DNA of 64,000 nucleotides from M55B112 sp040903745 (lineage in GTDB: Bacteria > Bacteroidota > Bacteroidia > Bacteroidales > GCA-2748055), in the NCBI GenBank assembly GCA_040903745.1, contig JBBDUV010000047.1:1-64000 (forward strand), given 5' to 3'. The position numbers and the translations under genes were made by a program. Below the pieces are notes generated by a model. The model was given only the letters and a program-made list of their open reading frames with translations. It made no database searches and had not been told where the DNA came from. Position 1 is the first letter of the stretch; every line of letters starts with the position of its first letter. Positions 43,705 through 53,189 of the stretch are shown here, piece by piece.

Positions 43705-44271
43705 TTAAAACGAGGTCCCTTTATACACCCGGCTCCTGGTAGGGTGGACCAGCCGACCGGAATAGCGCAGCGATCCTGAAAAATTGCCGCTTACCCGGGC
43801 ATCGGCTCGACCACTGGAGGAGACACTGATCGTGACATCGTAGTTGCCCATGGTGCTTCGCAGGCCGTAGCTGATGTTATAGGTGCCCCGCTTCTCATTT
43901 TTATCCACTTCATACCGAGATACCGGTCCTTCGAGTGTAACACCCCCTACACCGTTTTGTCCGAGGTAGAGCGGACTGCCCACCTGGATCACTCCGTAGG
44001 TGGAATCGACCAGGAGGAAATTGATGGTTGATTGTACCTGAAGACTCTGTCCGTAGCGGTCGTAAAGCATGTCGGCTTCCAACACAAAAGCAGGTGCGGT
44101 CACCATCTCCTCAACCAGCAGGGCATATCGCGCCGACTCTTCCTTCTCAATCCGCTGCTTCTCCTCTTTCAGCAACTTTCGCTGCTCCCGGGGACTGAGC
44201 TTTCCGGTGTCCTGCGCCTGGGAGATTCCTCCGAGCATGACTACAGCAATTATAATTGCTAAGTTTTTCAT
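43705..44271 (-). CDS. DUF4251 family secreted protein
   Basis: The 188-residue protein has a signal peptide (about 1-19, ISQAQ), a charged coiled segment (SPREQRKLLKEEKQRIEKEE, about 25-44) and a beta-rich domain (about 55-188) with ADMLYDRYGQSLQV, NFLLVDSTYGVIQVGSP, GVGGVTLEGPVSRYEV and GNFSGSLRYSGRL. This is the DUF4251 pattern, common in Bacteroidota, with no known function. It lies 18 bp downstream of the sulfatase gene, so the two may form an operon. Confidence 0.85.
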   Translation of the reverse strand: MKNLAIIIAVVMLGGISQAQDTGKLSPREQRKLLKEEKQRIEKEESARYALLVEEMVTAPAFVLEADMLYDRYGQSLQVQSTINFLLVDSTYGVIQVGSPLYLGQNGVGGVTLEGPVSRYEVDKNEKRGTYNISYGLRSTMGNYDVTISVSSSGRADARVSGNFSGSLRYSGRLVHPTRSRVYKGTSF

Positions 44272-44289
44272 CTATCCGTATAAATCCTG

Positions 44290-45723
44290 TTAACGACGGT
44301 GATTTTTGATGTGGTTCCTGTATTCGGAACGATCGATCCACTCTTCAAGGTATGCTTCATATCGGGGATCCGCAGGCCAGTGTTCCGGTTCCGGATGATC
44401 TTTCAATACTTCTCCCTCAGGATAATCTTTTCCCAAGATACTGGATTCAACAGAAGCATTCCATTCGTTGAATTCATCTTTCATTTTCTCAAATAACCTG
44501 GGGCTGAGATCTGATATGTTCTGCGTCTCCGAGGGATCGAGCTTCAGATCATACATTTCAAATTCTTGCTCTCTCCAATTGGTTGCTACCAATTTCAGGT
44601 TGTTGTCAATTAGAGCACCAGTTTTGTTAAAGCTGAACTTAATACTATTCTCCCTCGTGGGAATATCTTCATAGAAGAGTGGCAGGATGCTTTCTCCGTC
44701 TACCGGTTCAATCATAACATCTGAAGGGAGGTCCAATATGTCAGCGATTGTTGGAAAAATATCCATCGTTGAAGCAGGATAGAGAGAGATTTTGGGATCT
44801 ATTTTTCCGGGCCACTCAATAATTGCAGGAACCCTTAGTCCTCCTTCCCAAACTGATCCTTTAAATCCTCTTAAATGCCCTACAGAGCTGGGCTCCACAT
44901 CGTTCAATCCGCCGTTATCACTGCTAAACCAAATCAATGTGTTTTCTGACAGATTAAGTTCCCGGAGACTACTTCTCAGCATACCGACGCTTCTGTCGAA
45001 TGCAACCAACTCTCCGTAGTGTGCGCTGCTTTTCGGGTCCAGATCACTGAATTTTGCACTGTCCTCCTGAAGGGCAAGAAACGGACGGTGCGGTGATCCA
45101 TCCCATATCACTGCAAAAAACGGGTTGCCTGCATTGCTGCTTTCCCTGATAAACTGTAACGCTTCTTTTACAATTACCTCTGAAGAGGTGCCTTTAAACT
45201 CTTTGAACTCACCCTGGTCGCTCATCAGCGGATCGAGGTCAAAATAGTTGGTTACTGTCAGCCAGCGTTCAAATCCAAATGCTGCGGGACCGTGTGGGTC
45301 ATCAGCGAGGATCGGAACACCGGGTCCGCGCAGTGCATCCAGGTGCCATTTACCGAAATGACCGGTTGCATAACCTTCTGCTCTCAGCGCCTGGGCAATG
45401 GTTATCTCCTGTAACCGCAGTGCATATCCATGTGCAGCTACTCCGGTCCGGTTATTTGCCCTGCCAGTTAACACGCTGGCACGGGTGGGGGAGCAAACAG
45501 GTGCACCTGCATAAAACCTGTCGAGTCTTAATCCATTTGCTGACATGGAATCCAGATTGGGGGTTTCTAGCACCGGGTGATTATAATAACCGGTCTGCCC
45601 CCAACCCTGATCATCTGTCATAATTAAAATGATATTGGGTTGTAATTTTTCTGGCTGCTCTGCGCATCCAGCAACAAGGTTAAGTAGCATAAAAATTACG
45701 ATTGTTCTGCCTGTTAGTTTCAT
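44290..45723 (-). CDS. Sulfatase (arylsulfatase family) lipoprotein
   Basis: The 477-residue enzyme has a lipoprotein signal (LLNLVAGCAEQPE, lipid Cys near 20). Metal ligands are in IILIMTDDQGWGQTGYY (about 31-47) and FSSDNGG (near 269). The sulfatase signature is CSPTRAS (near 77), whose Cys becomes formylglycine through an FGE or anSME maturase. It hydrolyses sulfate esters, likely from marine polysaccharide or glycan, at the cell surface. No glycan-degradation (PUL) genes or maturase lie nearby. Confidence 0.93.
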   Translation of the reverse strand: MKLTGRTIVIFMLLNLVAGCAEQPEKLQPNIILIMTDDQGWGQTGYYNHPVLETPNLDSMSANGLRLDRFYAGAPVCSPTRASVLTGRANNRTGVAAHGYALRLQEITIAQALRAEGYATGHFGKWHLDALRGPGVPILADDPHGPAAFGFERWLTVTNYFDLDPLMSDQGEFKEFKGTSSEVIVKEALQFIRESSNAGNPFFAVIWDGSPHRPFLALQEDSAKFSDLDPKSSAHYGELVAFDRSVGMLRSSLRELNLSENTLIWFSSDNGGLNDVEPSSVGHLRGFKGSVWEGGLRVPAIIEWPGKIDPKISLYPASTMDIFPTIADILDLPSDVMIEPVDGESILPLFYEDIPTRENSIKFSFNKTGALIDNNLKLVATNWREQEFEMYDLKLDPSETQNISDLSPRLFEKMKDEFNEWNASVESSILGKDYPEGEVLKDHPEPEHWPADPRYEAYLEEWIDRSEYRNHIKNHRR

Positions 45724-45964
45724 TTATATTCTTTATTTCAATAATTGTTATATTATACTATAACTAACGTTTTAACTTCAATTAACTGGTTGCCTCATAC
45801 CGAAAATATCTCTCCTCAATGATGAGGGTTCATAATAGTAGTAAACTCAATGTTAATATCCCGGGTTAATGGTTTTTACATTCAAAAGAGAACTATAAAA
45901 ATAGAAAAAATCAGCTGCTTTGCATAATCCAATTAACAATTAACAATATTGCTTATTCGCTTTC

Positions 45965-48418
45965 TTAAGCTCCTCTTACGACCGCTCCAAGCTCCTGTTC
46001 AAAAGCTGCAGAGATCCTCCCCATCGTTTTATCGATCTGCTTGTCGGCGAGTGTTTTATCTTCATCACGTAGGGTGAAACTGAGGGCATACGATTTTTTA
46101 CCGCTCTCGATCTTCTCGCCCTCATACACATCAAAGAGCTCCACCTGCTTCAGGAGTTTCCTCTCTGTCCTGAAGGCCAGATCCCTCAGTTGTTCAAACC
46201 GCACATCTTTATTCAGCATCAGGGAAAGGTCCCTTTTTACCTCAGGAAACCGGGGCAGTGGCCGAAAGGTTACCTTGCTTTTTTTATGCAGCCTGATGAT
46301 CAGGTCCCAATTGAACTCTGCGGCATACACCTCCTGGCGGATATCAGATGACTTCAGGTGCGCGTCCGAGACCTTTCCGAAAGTGATCACCTTTCCTTTG
46401 CCGGTATGATACTCAAGTGCCTGGTCGTAGGCATCATTTTTCACCTCAATCACATCCAGCTTTCCTGTATCGATTCCCAGCTTGTCGAGCACCATCATCA
46501 CCAGCGATTTAATGTGGTAATAGGAGGCCGGATCGGCCGCGGTGGTCCAGTTCTCCCCGGTAAAATCCCCTGTAATAAAAATACCAAGGCGTAGCTCTTC
46601 TGCATAATTCTCCTGCGGGTTCTCTGCCTTTTTCTCCGGGTGCCTGAAATAGCAATAGCCGAACTCATACAACTTCAGATCAGGCCGCCGCCGGTTGATA
46701 TTATATATCACAGCCTCCAGTCCGCCGGGCAATAAACTCTGCCTCATACATGAAAGGTCCTGGCTGAGCGCGTTTTGGATCCGAACTGCCGTGGGATCAT
46801 CGTTATCGAAATAGCTCTCCCTGGTGAGCGAATTGGACTTGATCTCCAGGAATCCGATACTGCTCAGCATATCTGAGATTGTGTTTATCACCTTTTCCCG
46901 GTCGGGCTTTTCAATGTAGGTGAGGGTGGAGTTTACATGCTCATCGAACTCCACGTTGTTGTATCCGTAAATCCGCAATATCTCTTCAACGATATCCGGC
47001 TCCTTTTTCACATCCACGCGGTAAGGTGGCACCCTGAGTACCATCCCTTCCGAATCCCTTTTCTCAACGCGGATATCCAGCGAGTCGAGAATGCTGACAA
47101 TCGTATCCGGATCGATCGTTTTGCCGATCAGCCTGGCCATATTGGCAAACGTTACCTCCACCCTGAAATCCTCGACAGGATCAGGATAGATATCTATAAT
47201 CTCCGAAGAGATCTTCCCTCCACCAATCTCCTTTATCAACATAGCAGCCCTTTTTAGTGCGTAAACCGTGCCATTGGGATCCGTTCCCCTTTCAAACCTG
47301 AAAGAGGCATCGGTATTCAGTTGGTGATGCTTTGCCGTTTTCCTGATAAATACAGGGTCAAAGCAGGCCGATTCAAGAAAAATATCTGTGGTCTGTTTCG
47401 TCACGCCCGATCCTGCGCCGCCGAAAACGCCCCCAATACACATTCCTCCCTGCTCATCACAGATCATCAGGTCGTTCCCGGTAAGCTTCCGCTCTTTTTC
47501 ATCAAGTGTGGTGAACGTCGTATTTTCCGGAAGGGTGCGAACAATCACCTTGCTGCCACTGATTTTTGCAGCGTCGAAGGCGTGCAGTGGCTGACCGGTT
47601 TCATGCAATACATAGTTGGTGATATCCACAATGTTATTGATCGGTTCCTGTCCGATCGCCCTGAGCCTGTTCTTCAGCCAGTCGGGACTCTCTTTCACGG
47701 TTAGTCCGGTAAGGGTTACACCCGAGTACCGGATACAGGCCTCCGGGTTCTCTACGGTAACACCGATCGGAAGTTCATTGTTGTCCTGGGTGTATGCATC
47801 GACTGACGGTTTTTTTAGTTCGACCGGCTGACCCTGCTGCTTCAGGTATGCAGCGATATCACGCGCAACACCAATATGTGATGCCCCGTCGATCCGGTTG
47901 GGTGTAAGTCCGATTTCCAATGCCACATCCTTCTCCAGTTGGAAGTAATCGCTTGCCTGACTTCCTTCCTTAGCGTTGTCGTCCAGCACCATGATTCCTT
48001 CATGACCATGCCCCAGTCCGAGTTCATCCTCTGCACAGATCATGCCCGAAGATGCTTCTCCCCTGATTTTTGCTTTTTTAATAACGAACCCCTCCTTGCT
48101 GCCGGAAGGATACAGTGTGGCACCCACTGTAGCCACCGGAACGGTTTGTCCGACAGCTACATTCGGGGCTCCACACACAATCTGTACCGGCTCCTCATTT
48201 CCAATATCGACCATGGCAACAGTGAGTTTATCTGCATTGGGATGCTTCGAGCAGGTGCGTACCTTGCCAATGACAACACCTTCCAGTCCCCCTTTTACTG
48301 TTTCATATTCCTTAATTCCTTCTACCTCCAGGCCGGTATCGGTTAGTATTCTGGCTAGCTCAGCTGGCTCAATTGAGAAGTCCAGATATTGTTTCAGCCA
48401 GTTGAATGAAACTATCAT
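45965..48418 (-). CDS. pheT: Phenylalanyl-tRNA synthetase beta subunit
   Basis: The 817-residue subunit shows the standard domain order: EMAP-type tRNA-binding domain (about 40-150), B3/B4 editing domain (about 210-375, with VDITNYVLHETGQPLHAFD and GGVFGG), B5 (about 405-475), catalytic-like core, and FDX-ACB (about 722-815). It pairs with PheS, which is not in this window. The length is normal. It starts from ATG 48418 after an AT-rich leader. Confidence 0.97.
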   Translation of the reverse strand: MIVSFNWLKQYLDFSIEPAELARILTDTGLEVEGIKEYETVKGGLEGVVIGKVRTCSKHPNADKLTVAMVDIGNEEPVQIVCGAPNVAVGQTVPVATVGATLYPSGSKEGFVIKKAKIRGEASSGMICAEDELGLGHGHEGIMVLDDNAKEGSQASDYFQLEKDVALEIGLTPNRIDGASHIGVARDIAAYLKQQGQPVELKKPSVDAYTQDNNELPIGVTVENPEACIRYSGVTLTGLTVKESPDWLKNRLRAIGQEPINNIVDITNYVLHETGQPLHAFDAAKISGSKVIVRTLPENTTFTTLDEKERKLTGNDLMICDEQGGMCIGGVFGGAGSGVTKQTTDIFLESACFDPVFIRKTAKHHQLNTDASFRFERGTDPNGTVYALKRAAMLIKEIGGGKISSEIIDIYPDPVEDFRVEVTFANMARLIGKTIDPDTIVSILDSLDIRVEKRDSEGMVLRVPPYRVDVKKEPDIVEEILRIYGYNNVEFDEHVNSTLTYIEKPDREKVINTISDMLSSIGFLEIKSNSLTRESYFDNDDPTAVRIQNALSQDLSCMRQSLLPGGLEAVIYNINRRRPDLKLYEFGYCYFRHPEKKAENPQENYAEELRLGIFITGDFTGENWTTAADPASYYHIKSLVMMVLDKLGIDTGKLDVIEVKNDAYDQALEYHTGKGKVITFGKVSDAHLKSSDIRQEVYAAEFNWDLIIRLHKKSKVTFRPLPRFPEVKRDLSLMLNKDVRFEQLRDLAFRTERKLLKQVELFDVYEGEKIESGKKSYALSFTLRDEDKTLADKQIDKTMGRISAAFEQELGAVVRGA

Positions 48419-48520
48419 ATTTGTTTATTTAAAAGATTGCCATTCGCATGTGTATCCTCCTGAATATTGAGGACTTTTCATACGAAGCTCAAAAATAGGA
48501 AATTTAAGAGAGAATCGGTG

Positions 48521-48895
48521 CTAATCAAGCAGCCATTTCAGGGCCGCCTCTTTTGTGCTGAATACTTTGGAACGGTAATTCCTGATCTGTGCCTTTTCGG
48601 AGAACAGGGTGGTGATAACTGTTGAGTAGGGGTCTTCTGCTACAAAAGCCTCTGTGAGTCTCTCATAATTGCCGGATGCCTGTTTAAGTGAGTCGACCAT
48701 CTCATCGATATCTTCGGGCCTTATCTGGTAGTTCGTTGTCGTAACAAAACAGATCACCCTGAGGTCCCTGGGGTATTCATTGTTTTTGGCGAGACCATTA
48801 TAATAATCTATAACGAATTGTTTGGCAAGCTGATTCTCTACGGTCAGAATCAAAATCCCCAGGCTGTTATCGAAAGTAGTAATCAGACGGCTCAC
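48521..48895 (-). CDS. SpoIIAA/STAS-like small protein
   Basis: The 124-residue product has an alternating beta-alpha pattern (LGILILTVENQ, RVICFVTTTNY, YSTVITTLFSEK, KVFSTKEAALKWLLD) resembling the SpoIIAA-like or STAS fold in Bacteroidota. The ending VFSTKEAALKWLL is typical of these. No ATG is available: GTG at 48895 is the only start after an in-frame stop at 48923. A palindrome lies 17 bp upstream. Its role is unknown. Confidence 0.65.
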   Translation of the reverse strand: MSRLITTFDNSLGILILTVENQLAKQFVIDYYNGLAKNNEYPRDLRVICFVTTTNYQIRPEDIDEMVDSLKQASGNYERLTEAFVAEDPYSTVITTLFSEKAQIRNYRSKVFSTKEAALKWLLD

Positions 48896-48911
48896 AGAGT
48901 TATATTTATGT

Positions 48912-48928
48912 ACTTGAACAGTTCAAGT
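48912..48928. promoter_or_regulatory. Perfect 8-bp dyad ACTTGAAC-A-GTTCAAGT
   Basis: The dyad lies 17 bp upstream of the GTG start of the SpoIIAA-like gene, where a repressor would act. No matching regulator gene is adjacent. Confidence 0.45.
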
Positions 48929-48999
48929 GGTTGAAACATGGCTGCGATAAATGTATGAATATTTACGTAATTTACAAGGCAATTTTGTTAACAGGGGGT

Positions 49000-49458
49000 T
49001 TACGTTTGACGAATATGTGTTTCGAGCAGACCGACAAACACTTTGTGGGCCTCGGGATAGGTTGCGGGTGCAGGACTATCCCCGGTAATCATTATTTCGC
49101 CAATTTCCGATTCAGGAAGTGGTCCGCGCTCCTTTACTTGTGCAAAGAACAGCCGGCCAAAAAGAAGTTTTCCCTGGATGGATACCCTATAGTCGGTGAG
49201 TACAAACATTTCTGATTCGGTTGTCCCGGTCTCCTCGTACAGCTCTCTTATTGCAGCCTCCCCGGCCCCCTCATATTTTTCAATATGTCCCGCAGGCAGT
49301 TCCCAGCTCTGTCGTTCCCTGTGACGCACGAAAATCCATTTGTCATTTTCACGGGCCCCGATCACTACATAGGTGAGATCAGCAGGAGGGATGGTTCCTT
49401 CCTTAAGAAGGGTTATCTGAATGTCGTCACTCATCATAATATCGACATCCGGGATCAA
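49000..49458 (-). CDS. NUDIX hydrolase
   Basis: The 152-residue protein contains a full NUDIX box, GHIEKYEGAGEAAIRELYEETGT (about residues 56-78), with the GX5EX7REUXEEXGU pattern and all acidic metal ligands. It should hydrolyse a nucleoside diphosphate linked to another group, with substrate unknown. The start at 49458 has further Met codons within ten residues (MMSDDIQITL), so the true start may be slightly later. It is divergent from surE. Confidence 0.9.
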   Translation of the reverse strand: MIPDVDIMMSDDIQITLLKEGTIPPADLTYVVIGARENDKWIFVRHRERQSWELPAGHIEKYEGAGEAAIRELYEETGTTESEMFVLTDYRVSIQGKLLFGRLFFAQVKERGPLPESEIGEIMITGDSPAPATYPEAHKVFVGLLETHIRQT

Positions 49459-49579
49459 TGGTTGTTCATTTTATTTGTCGATTTCGATCATAAATGACTA
49501 CAAGAAGGCGTCAAGAGCAAGCCACTGGTAAAAACATCCGGTTTTCTTTCAAAGTATTCGCTAACTTCGGCAATTTCAA

Positions 49580-49587
49580 TACTTTTG
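49580..49587 (+). promoter_or_regulatory. -7 element for surE
   Basis: TACTTTTG matches TAnnTTTG, 21 bp before the surE start. A TTCG, not TTTG, lies near the -33 position. Confidence 0.4.
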
Positions 49588-49608
49588 TAATTCTAAAACA
49601 GAGAGAAC

Positions 49609-50415
49609 ATGGGGAAGAGCAACAACAGACCGCTGATACTGGTTACCAATGATGATGGTTACAAAGCGAAGGGTGTCTCCAAATTAACCTTGATAGCAAA
49701 AGAGTTTGGAGATGTTGTGGTCATGGCTGCTTCAGAATCACAGTCAGCCAAATCACATTCCATAACAATTAAGGATCCCATCATGTACAAAAAGATGGAG
49801 GAATCCGCCGAGCTGACCAGGTACATACTAAAGGGCACGCCGGCCGACGGTGTTAAGATGGCTCTCAACAGTATTCTTAACAGGAAGCCCGACCTCCTGC
49901 TTTCCGGGATCAATCATGGCACCAATTCTTCAATAAGCGTGGTATACTCAGGTACGATGGCAGCTGCACTTGAAGGGGCCATTCATAAGATCCCGTCCAT
50001 CGGTTTTTCTTTACTCGATTATAGTCCGGATGCTGACTTCGACGCTGCCGAGCCTTTTGTAAAGCAGATCATACAGCAGACGATCAGTAACGGACTTGCA
50101 GAGGGTATATGTCTGAATGTTAACATCCCTGCTGTACCAAGGGAAGAGATAAGGGGTATTATGATTTGCCGGCAGACCAACGGATATTGGAAAGAGTCAT
50201 TCGAGATCAGGGATGATCCACGGGGAGCCAAGTATTCATGGCTTACAGGTAATTTCGTTAACAGGGAGCCTGAGGCGACAGATACAGACGAATGGGCCCT
50301 GCAGAACAATTATCTTTCAGTCGTTCCCATACAGTCAGATTTCACTGCCCATGAGCAGATTGGTAAGTTGAAAGCCTGGGAGAAATCAGATACATATAAT
50401 GAAAGCAGCCGTTAA
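49609..50415 (+). CDS. surE: 5'-nucleotidase SurE
   Basis: The 268-residue enzyme has the metal site TNDDGY (about 13-18), a Ser near SQSAKSHS and Asn in SGINHGTNSSISVVYSGTMAAALEG (about 104-128). It dephosphorylates nucleoside 5'-monophosphates in stationary phase in other bacteria. The length fits SurE. It begins an overlapping run of genes: the next frame starts 17 bp before its stop. Confidence 0.96.
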   Translation: MGKSNNRPLILVTNDDGYKAKGVSKLTLIAKEFGDVVVMAASESQSAKSHSITIKDPIMYKKMEESAELTRYILKGTPADGVKMALNSILNRKPDLLLSGINHGTNSSISVVYSGTMAAALEGAIHKIPSIGFSLLDYSPDADFDAAEPFVKQIIQQTISNGLAEGICLNVNIPAVPREEIRGIMICRQTNGYWKESFEIRDDPRGAKYSWLTGNFVNREPEATDTDEWALQNNYLSVVPIQSDFTAHEQIGKLKAWEKSDTYNESSR

Positions 50416-50692
50416 ATACGACAAACTGGGAGCAGGACTATTTTTGGGGATCCTGCTGCCTGTACTCTCTTTTATCATTGGATGGGGTATTATTTCCGAC
50501 GTTACCCTCGGGGAGTATTTCCGGCAATTTGAGCAATTGAACAGGCTATCCAGCCTGATCAGCCTGAGTGCCCTGCCCAACCTGTTGCTGTTTTTCGTTT
50601 TTATCTGGCTGAACATGTACCGGGCAGCCAGGGGGGTAATATTTGCAACATTGATTCTCGCTTTTTTGATGCTGATTGTTAAGTTTTTTTAG
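50399..50692 (+). CDS. Small membrane protein, 97 aa
   Basis: The 97-residue product has about three hydrophobic segments (near residues 12-32, 55-71 and 79-96) and ends LIVKFF. ATG 50399 overlaps surE by 17 bp, and lpxB begins 6 bp after its stop, so it is translated with both. No domain is recognised. The position before lpxB suggests a link to envelope formation, but that is inference. Confidence 0.75.
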   Translation: MKAAVKYDKLGAGLFLGILLPVLSFIIGWGIISDVTLGEYFRQFEQLNRLSSLISLSALPNLLLFFVFIWLNMYRAARGVIFATLILAFLMLIVKFF

Positions 50693-50698
50693 TTTATC

Positions 50699-51850
50699 AT
50701 GAGGTATTTTCTTATTGCAGGCGAAGCCTCCGGTGATCTTCATGCATCCAATCTGATGGTTGGATTAAAAGATGTGGACCCGGAAGCGGAGTTCATGTTT
50801 GTGGGGGGTGACCTGATGGCTGAAGTTGCCTGTCAGAAACCTTTTCAGCATTACAGGGAGATAAATTTCATGGGTCTCTTTGCCGTAATAGCCCATATGA
50901 GGTCACTACGGAGAATCCTTTTAAACACGAAAAAAGCAATTATAGATTATGCTCCCGATGCATTGATCCTCGTAGATTATGCCGGGTTTAACCTGCGGAT
51001 CGCCCGGGCTGTTGCAGGGAAGGGAATCAGGATATTCTATTATATCTCACCGAAAGTGTGGGCCTGGAGAAAATCGAGGATCAGGCTCTTGAAAAAATAT
51101 GTTGACCGGCTGTTTGTGATCTTTCCCTTTGAAGTTGAATTCTTCCGGCAGAACGGAATGGAGGTTGATTACCAGGGGAATCCGCTGTTGGATGTAATGC
51201 AAGCGTTTAAACAGAAGAGGGTCAGCCGGGAGCAGTTTCTTGCATCAAACAATCTTCCCGACCGGCCGGTTATCGCCCTGCTTGCAGGTAGTCGCAAGCA
51301 GGAGATCACAAATTGCCTGCCTGAAATGATCAGGGCCTCACAAAGTTTTCCAGACCACAACTTTGTTGTTGCGGGTGCGCCATCAGTTGACAAATACATT
51401 TATGAATCATTGCTTGAAGGCACCGGGATCAGCATCGTTTATGACAAAACCTACCATCTTCTTTCCCATGCGCTGGCAGCTGTTGTGACCTCCGGCACCG
51501 CCACCCTGGAAACCGCACTTCTGGATGTCCCCCAGGTGGTTATCTATAAGACCGGTAAATTGACATACAATATTGGAAAAATATTTGTTAATTTCAGATT
51601 TTTTAGTCTGGTCAACCTCATTTTTGGGGATGAACTTGTGAAGGAGTTACTCCAGCATGGGGTTGAAGAGGGGATCCGAGATGAATTAAACAGAATAATA
51701 AATGAGCCGGAATACAGTTTAAAAATAAGAGCAGGATATGCACGGATCAGGCACCTTATGGGAGCAGCCGGAACCTCCCGGAGGATTGCAGGTAAAATGA
51801 CAGAGCTGCTTCAAAAACGAGAACCTTTAGCTCATGAGCGCAGCGAATAA
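50699..51850 (+). CDS. lpxB: Lipid-A-disaccharide synthase
   Basis: The 383-residue glycosyltransferase (GT19) joins UDP-2,3-diacylglucosamine and lipid X in lipid A synthesis at the inner face of the inner membrane. Motifs include FLIAGEASGDLHASNLM (about 4-20), YYISPKVWAWRKSRI (about 113-127), LLAGSRKQEI (near 196) and TSGTATLETAL (near 262). Length and start are normal. It overlaps the following SpoIID frame by 17 bp. Confidence 0.96.
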   Translation: MRYFLIAGEASGDLHASNLMVGLKDVDPEAEFMFVGGDLMAEVACQKPFQHYREINFMGLFAVIAHMRSLRRILLNTKKAIIDYAPDALILVDYAGFNLRIARAVAGKGIRIFYYISPKVWAWRKSRIRLLKKYVDRLFVIFPFEVEFFRQNGMEVDYQGNPLLDVMQAFKQKRVSREQFLASNNLPDRPVIALLAGSRKQEITNCLPEMIRASQSFPDHNFVVAGAPSVDKYIYESLLEGTGISIVYDKTYHLLSHALAAVVTSGTATLETALLDVPQVVIYKTGKLTYNIGKIFVNFRFFSLVNLIFGDELVKELLQHGVEEGIRDELNRIINEPEYSLKIRAGYARIRHLMGAAGTSRRIAGKMTELLQKREPLAHERSE

Positions 51851-53159
51851 TAACGCAGTAGTTGGCGTTTTGGCTTCGCCGAGCTCGCAGGATCGGTTCT
51901 TGCAAAGACTAGTTAAGAAATCTTTGGGATCGGTGAGAAAATATTTGGGATTGATGAGAGAATTGCTTGGAAGGAACAAAAACAGAAAGCGGGGCGTGAT
52001 GCTCTTGCTGATGTTGATCATGGCTGTCATGGGGCTGAATGCCCAGGCAATAAGGATCGGTCTGTACCATAATGAAGTGGTACGGTCTGTAGCTGTTTCC
52101 TGTACTGGGGGAGCGTACATCATCATGGTTGGTGACGAACGGATAGGTGAGTTTAAAGAGGGCGATATTCTTTTTGCTACACTTGAAAACGATCGTGTCA
52201 GACTCTACACCGCGAGCCGTGTTATCGGAAGTTTTGTTGAAGTGGAGCTAAGAAGCATCAACCTGACCAGCACATTCAGAATACGTCCGGTAATCCCGGC
52301 GCTCGATTCCCGGTCGTACGACGATGATCTGCTGCTCTTTTCGGGGGAGGACTATCTGAACATCATTAACCAGGTAGATTTTGATAAATATATTGCCGGG
52401 GTGTTGGAATCGGAAGTGGGACCGAATGCTGAAGATGAACTTTACAAGGCACATGCCCTGTTAACACGGACCTATCTACTGAATCATTTTGAAAGGCACA
52501 AGGCGGAGGGTTATTCCTTGTGCGACGGTGTGCATTGCCAGGCCTATCATGGCCGGGTAGCTTTTAATCCCGAAATACCCAGGTCTGTTTTCGAAACCAG
52601 CGGCGAAGTGGTGACCGATTTTCACTACAGGCTGATCTCAGCGGTTTACCACTCCAACAGCGGTGGTGAGACGCAACGGGCCTCCGATGTTTGGCTCAGG
52701 GATGTGGACTACCTGCAGGCAGTGATCGATCCCTATTCACTTCATCAGCCGAATGCGAAGTGGTATGACACAATCTACTTTGACGAATGGAAAGCCTACC
52801 TGCTTGACAAAGGCATGGGGTCGGTGGAAAAGATCCCGGATGAACTTTTGTACGTTCAGCAGCGCCACAGAAGAAAGTATTTTGTGCTCGATGAGGATTC
52901 ACTTCTGATGACTACTATCCGGGATGACTGGGGCTTGCGATCTACATTTTTCAATATGTTTCCGGAGGTGGGTGACAGGATCGTGATTTGGGGAAAGGGA
53001 TATGGCCATGGTGTAGGGTTGAGTCAGGAAGGAGCGATGTACATGGCAAAGCAGGGATTTAACTATAAGGATATACTGAGATTCTATTTTTTTAATATAC
53101 GGATCATGCACTATGAGGATCTTCCCAGGTCGAGCCTGCCGGATTTGGGCTATGATTAG
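51834..53159 (+). CDS. SpoIID/LytB domain protein (peptidoglycan-associated)
   Basis: The protein has a hydrophobic signal (about residues 56-71, VMLLLMLIMAVMGLNAQ) followed by a SpoIID domain with VDFDKYIAGVLESEVGPNAEDELYKAHALLTRTYLL (about 180-215) and VYHSNSGGETQRASDVW, ending VWGKGYGHGVGLSQEGAMYMA-like sequence (about 385-405). SpoIID enzymes cut denuded glycan strands; relatives occur in Bacteroidota envelopes. ATG 51834 would give 441 residues, but the first 40 are not family-like, so ATG 51954 (MRELLGRNKNRKRG) is a good alternative start with a proper signal peptide. Confidence 0.88.
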   Translation: MSAANNNAVVGVLASPSSQDRFLQRLVKKSLGSVRKYLGLMRELLGRNKNRKRGVMLLLMLIMAVMGLNAQAIRIGLYHNEVVRSVAVSCTGGAYIIMVGDERIGEFKEGDILFATLENDRVRLYTASRVIGSFVEVELRSINLTSTFRIRPVIPALDSRSYDDDLLLFSGEDYLNIINQVDFDKYIAGVLESEVGPNAEDELYKAHALLTRTYLLNHFERHKAEGYSLCDGVHCQAYHGRVAFNPEIPRSVFETSGEVVTDFHYRLISAVYHSNSGGETQRASDVWLRDVDYLQAVIDPYSLHQPNAKWYDTIYFDEWKAYLLDKGMGSVEKIPDELLYVQQRHRRKYFVLDEDSLLMTTIRDDWGLRSTFFNMFPEVGDRIVIWGKGYGHGVGLSQEGAMYMAKQGFNYKDILRFYFFNIRIMHYEDLPRSSLPDLGYD

Positions 53160-53189
53160 GGGATTTTCAAGATACAAAACCATGAAGCG

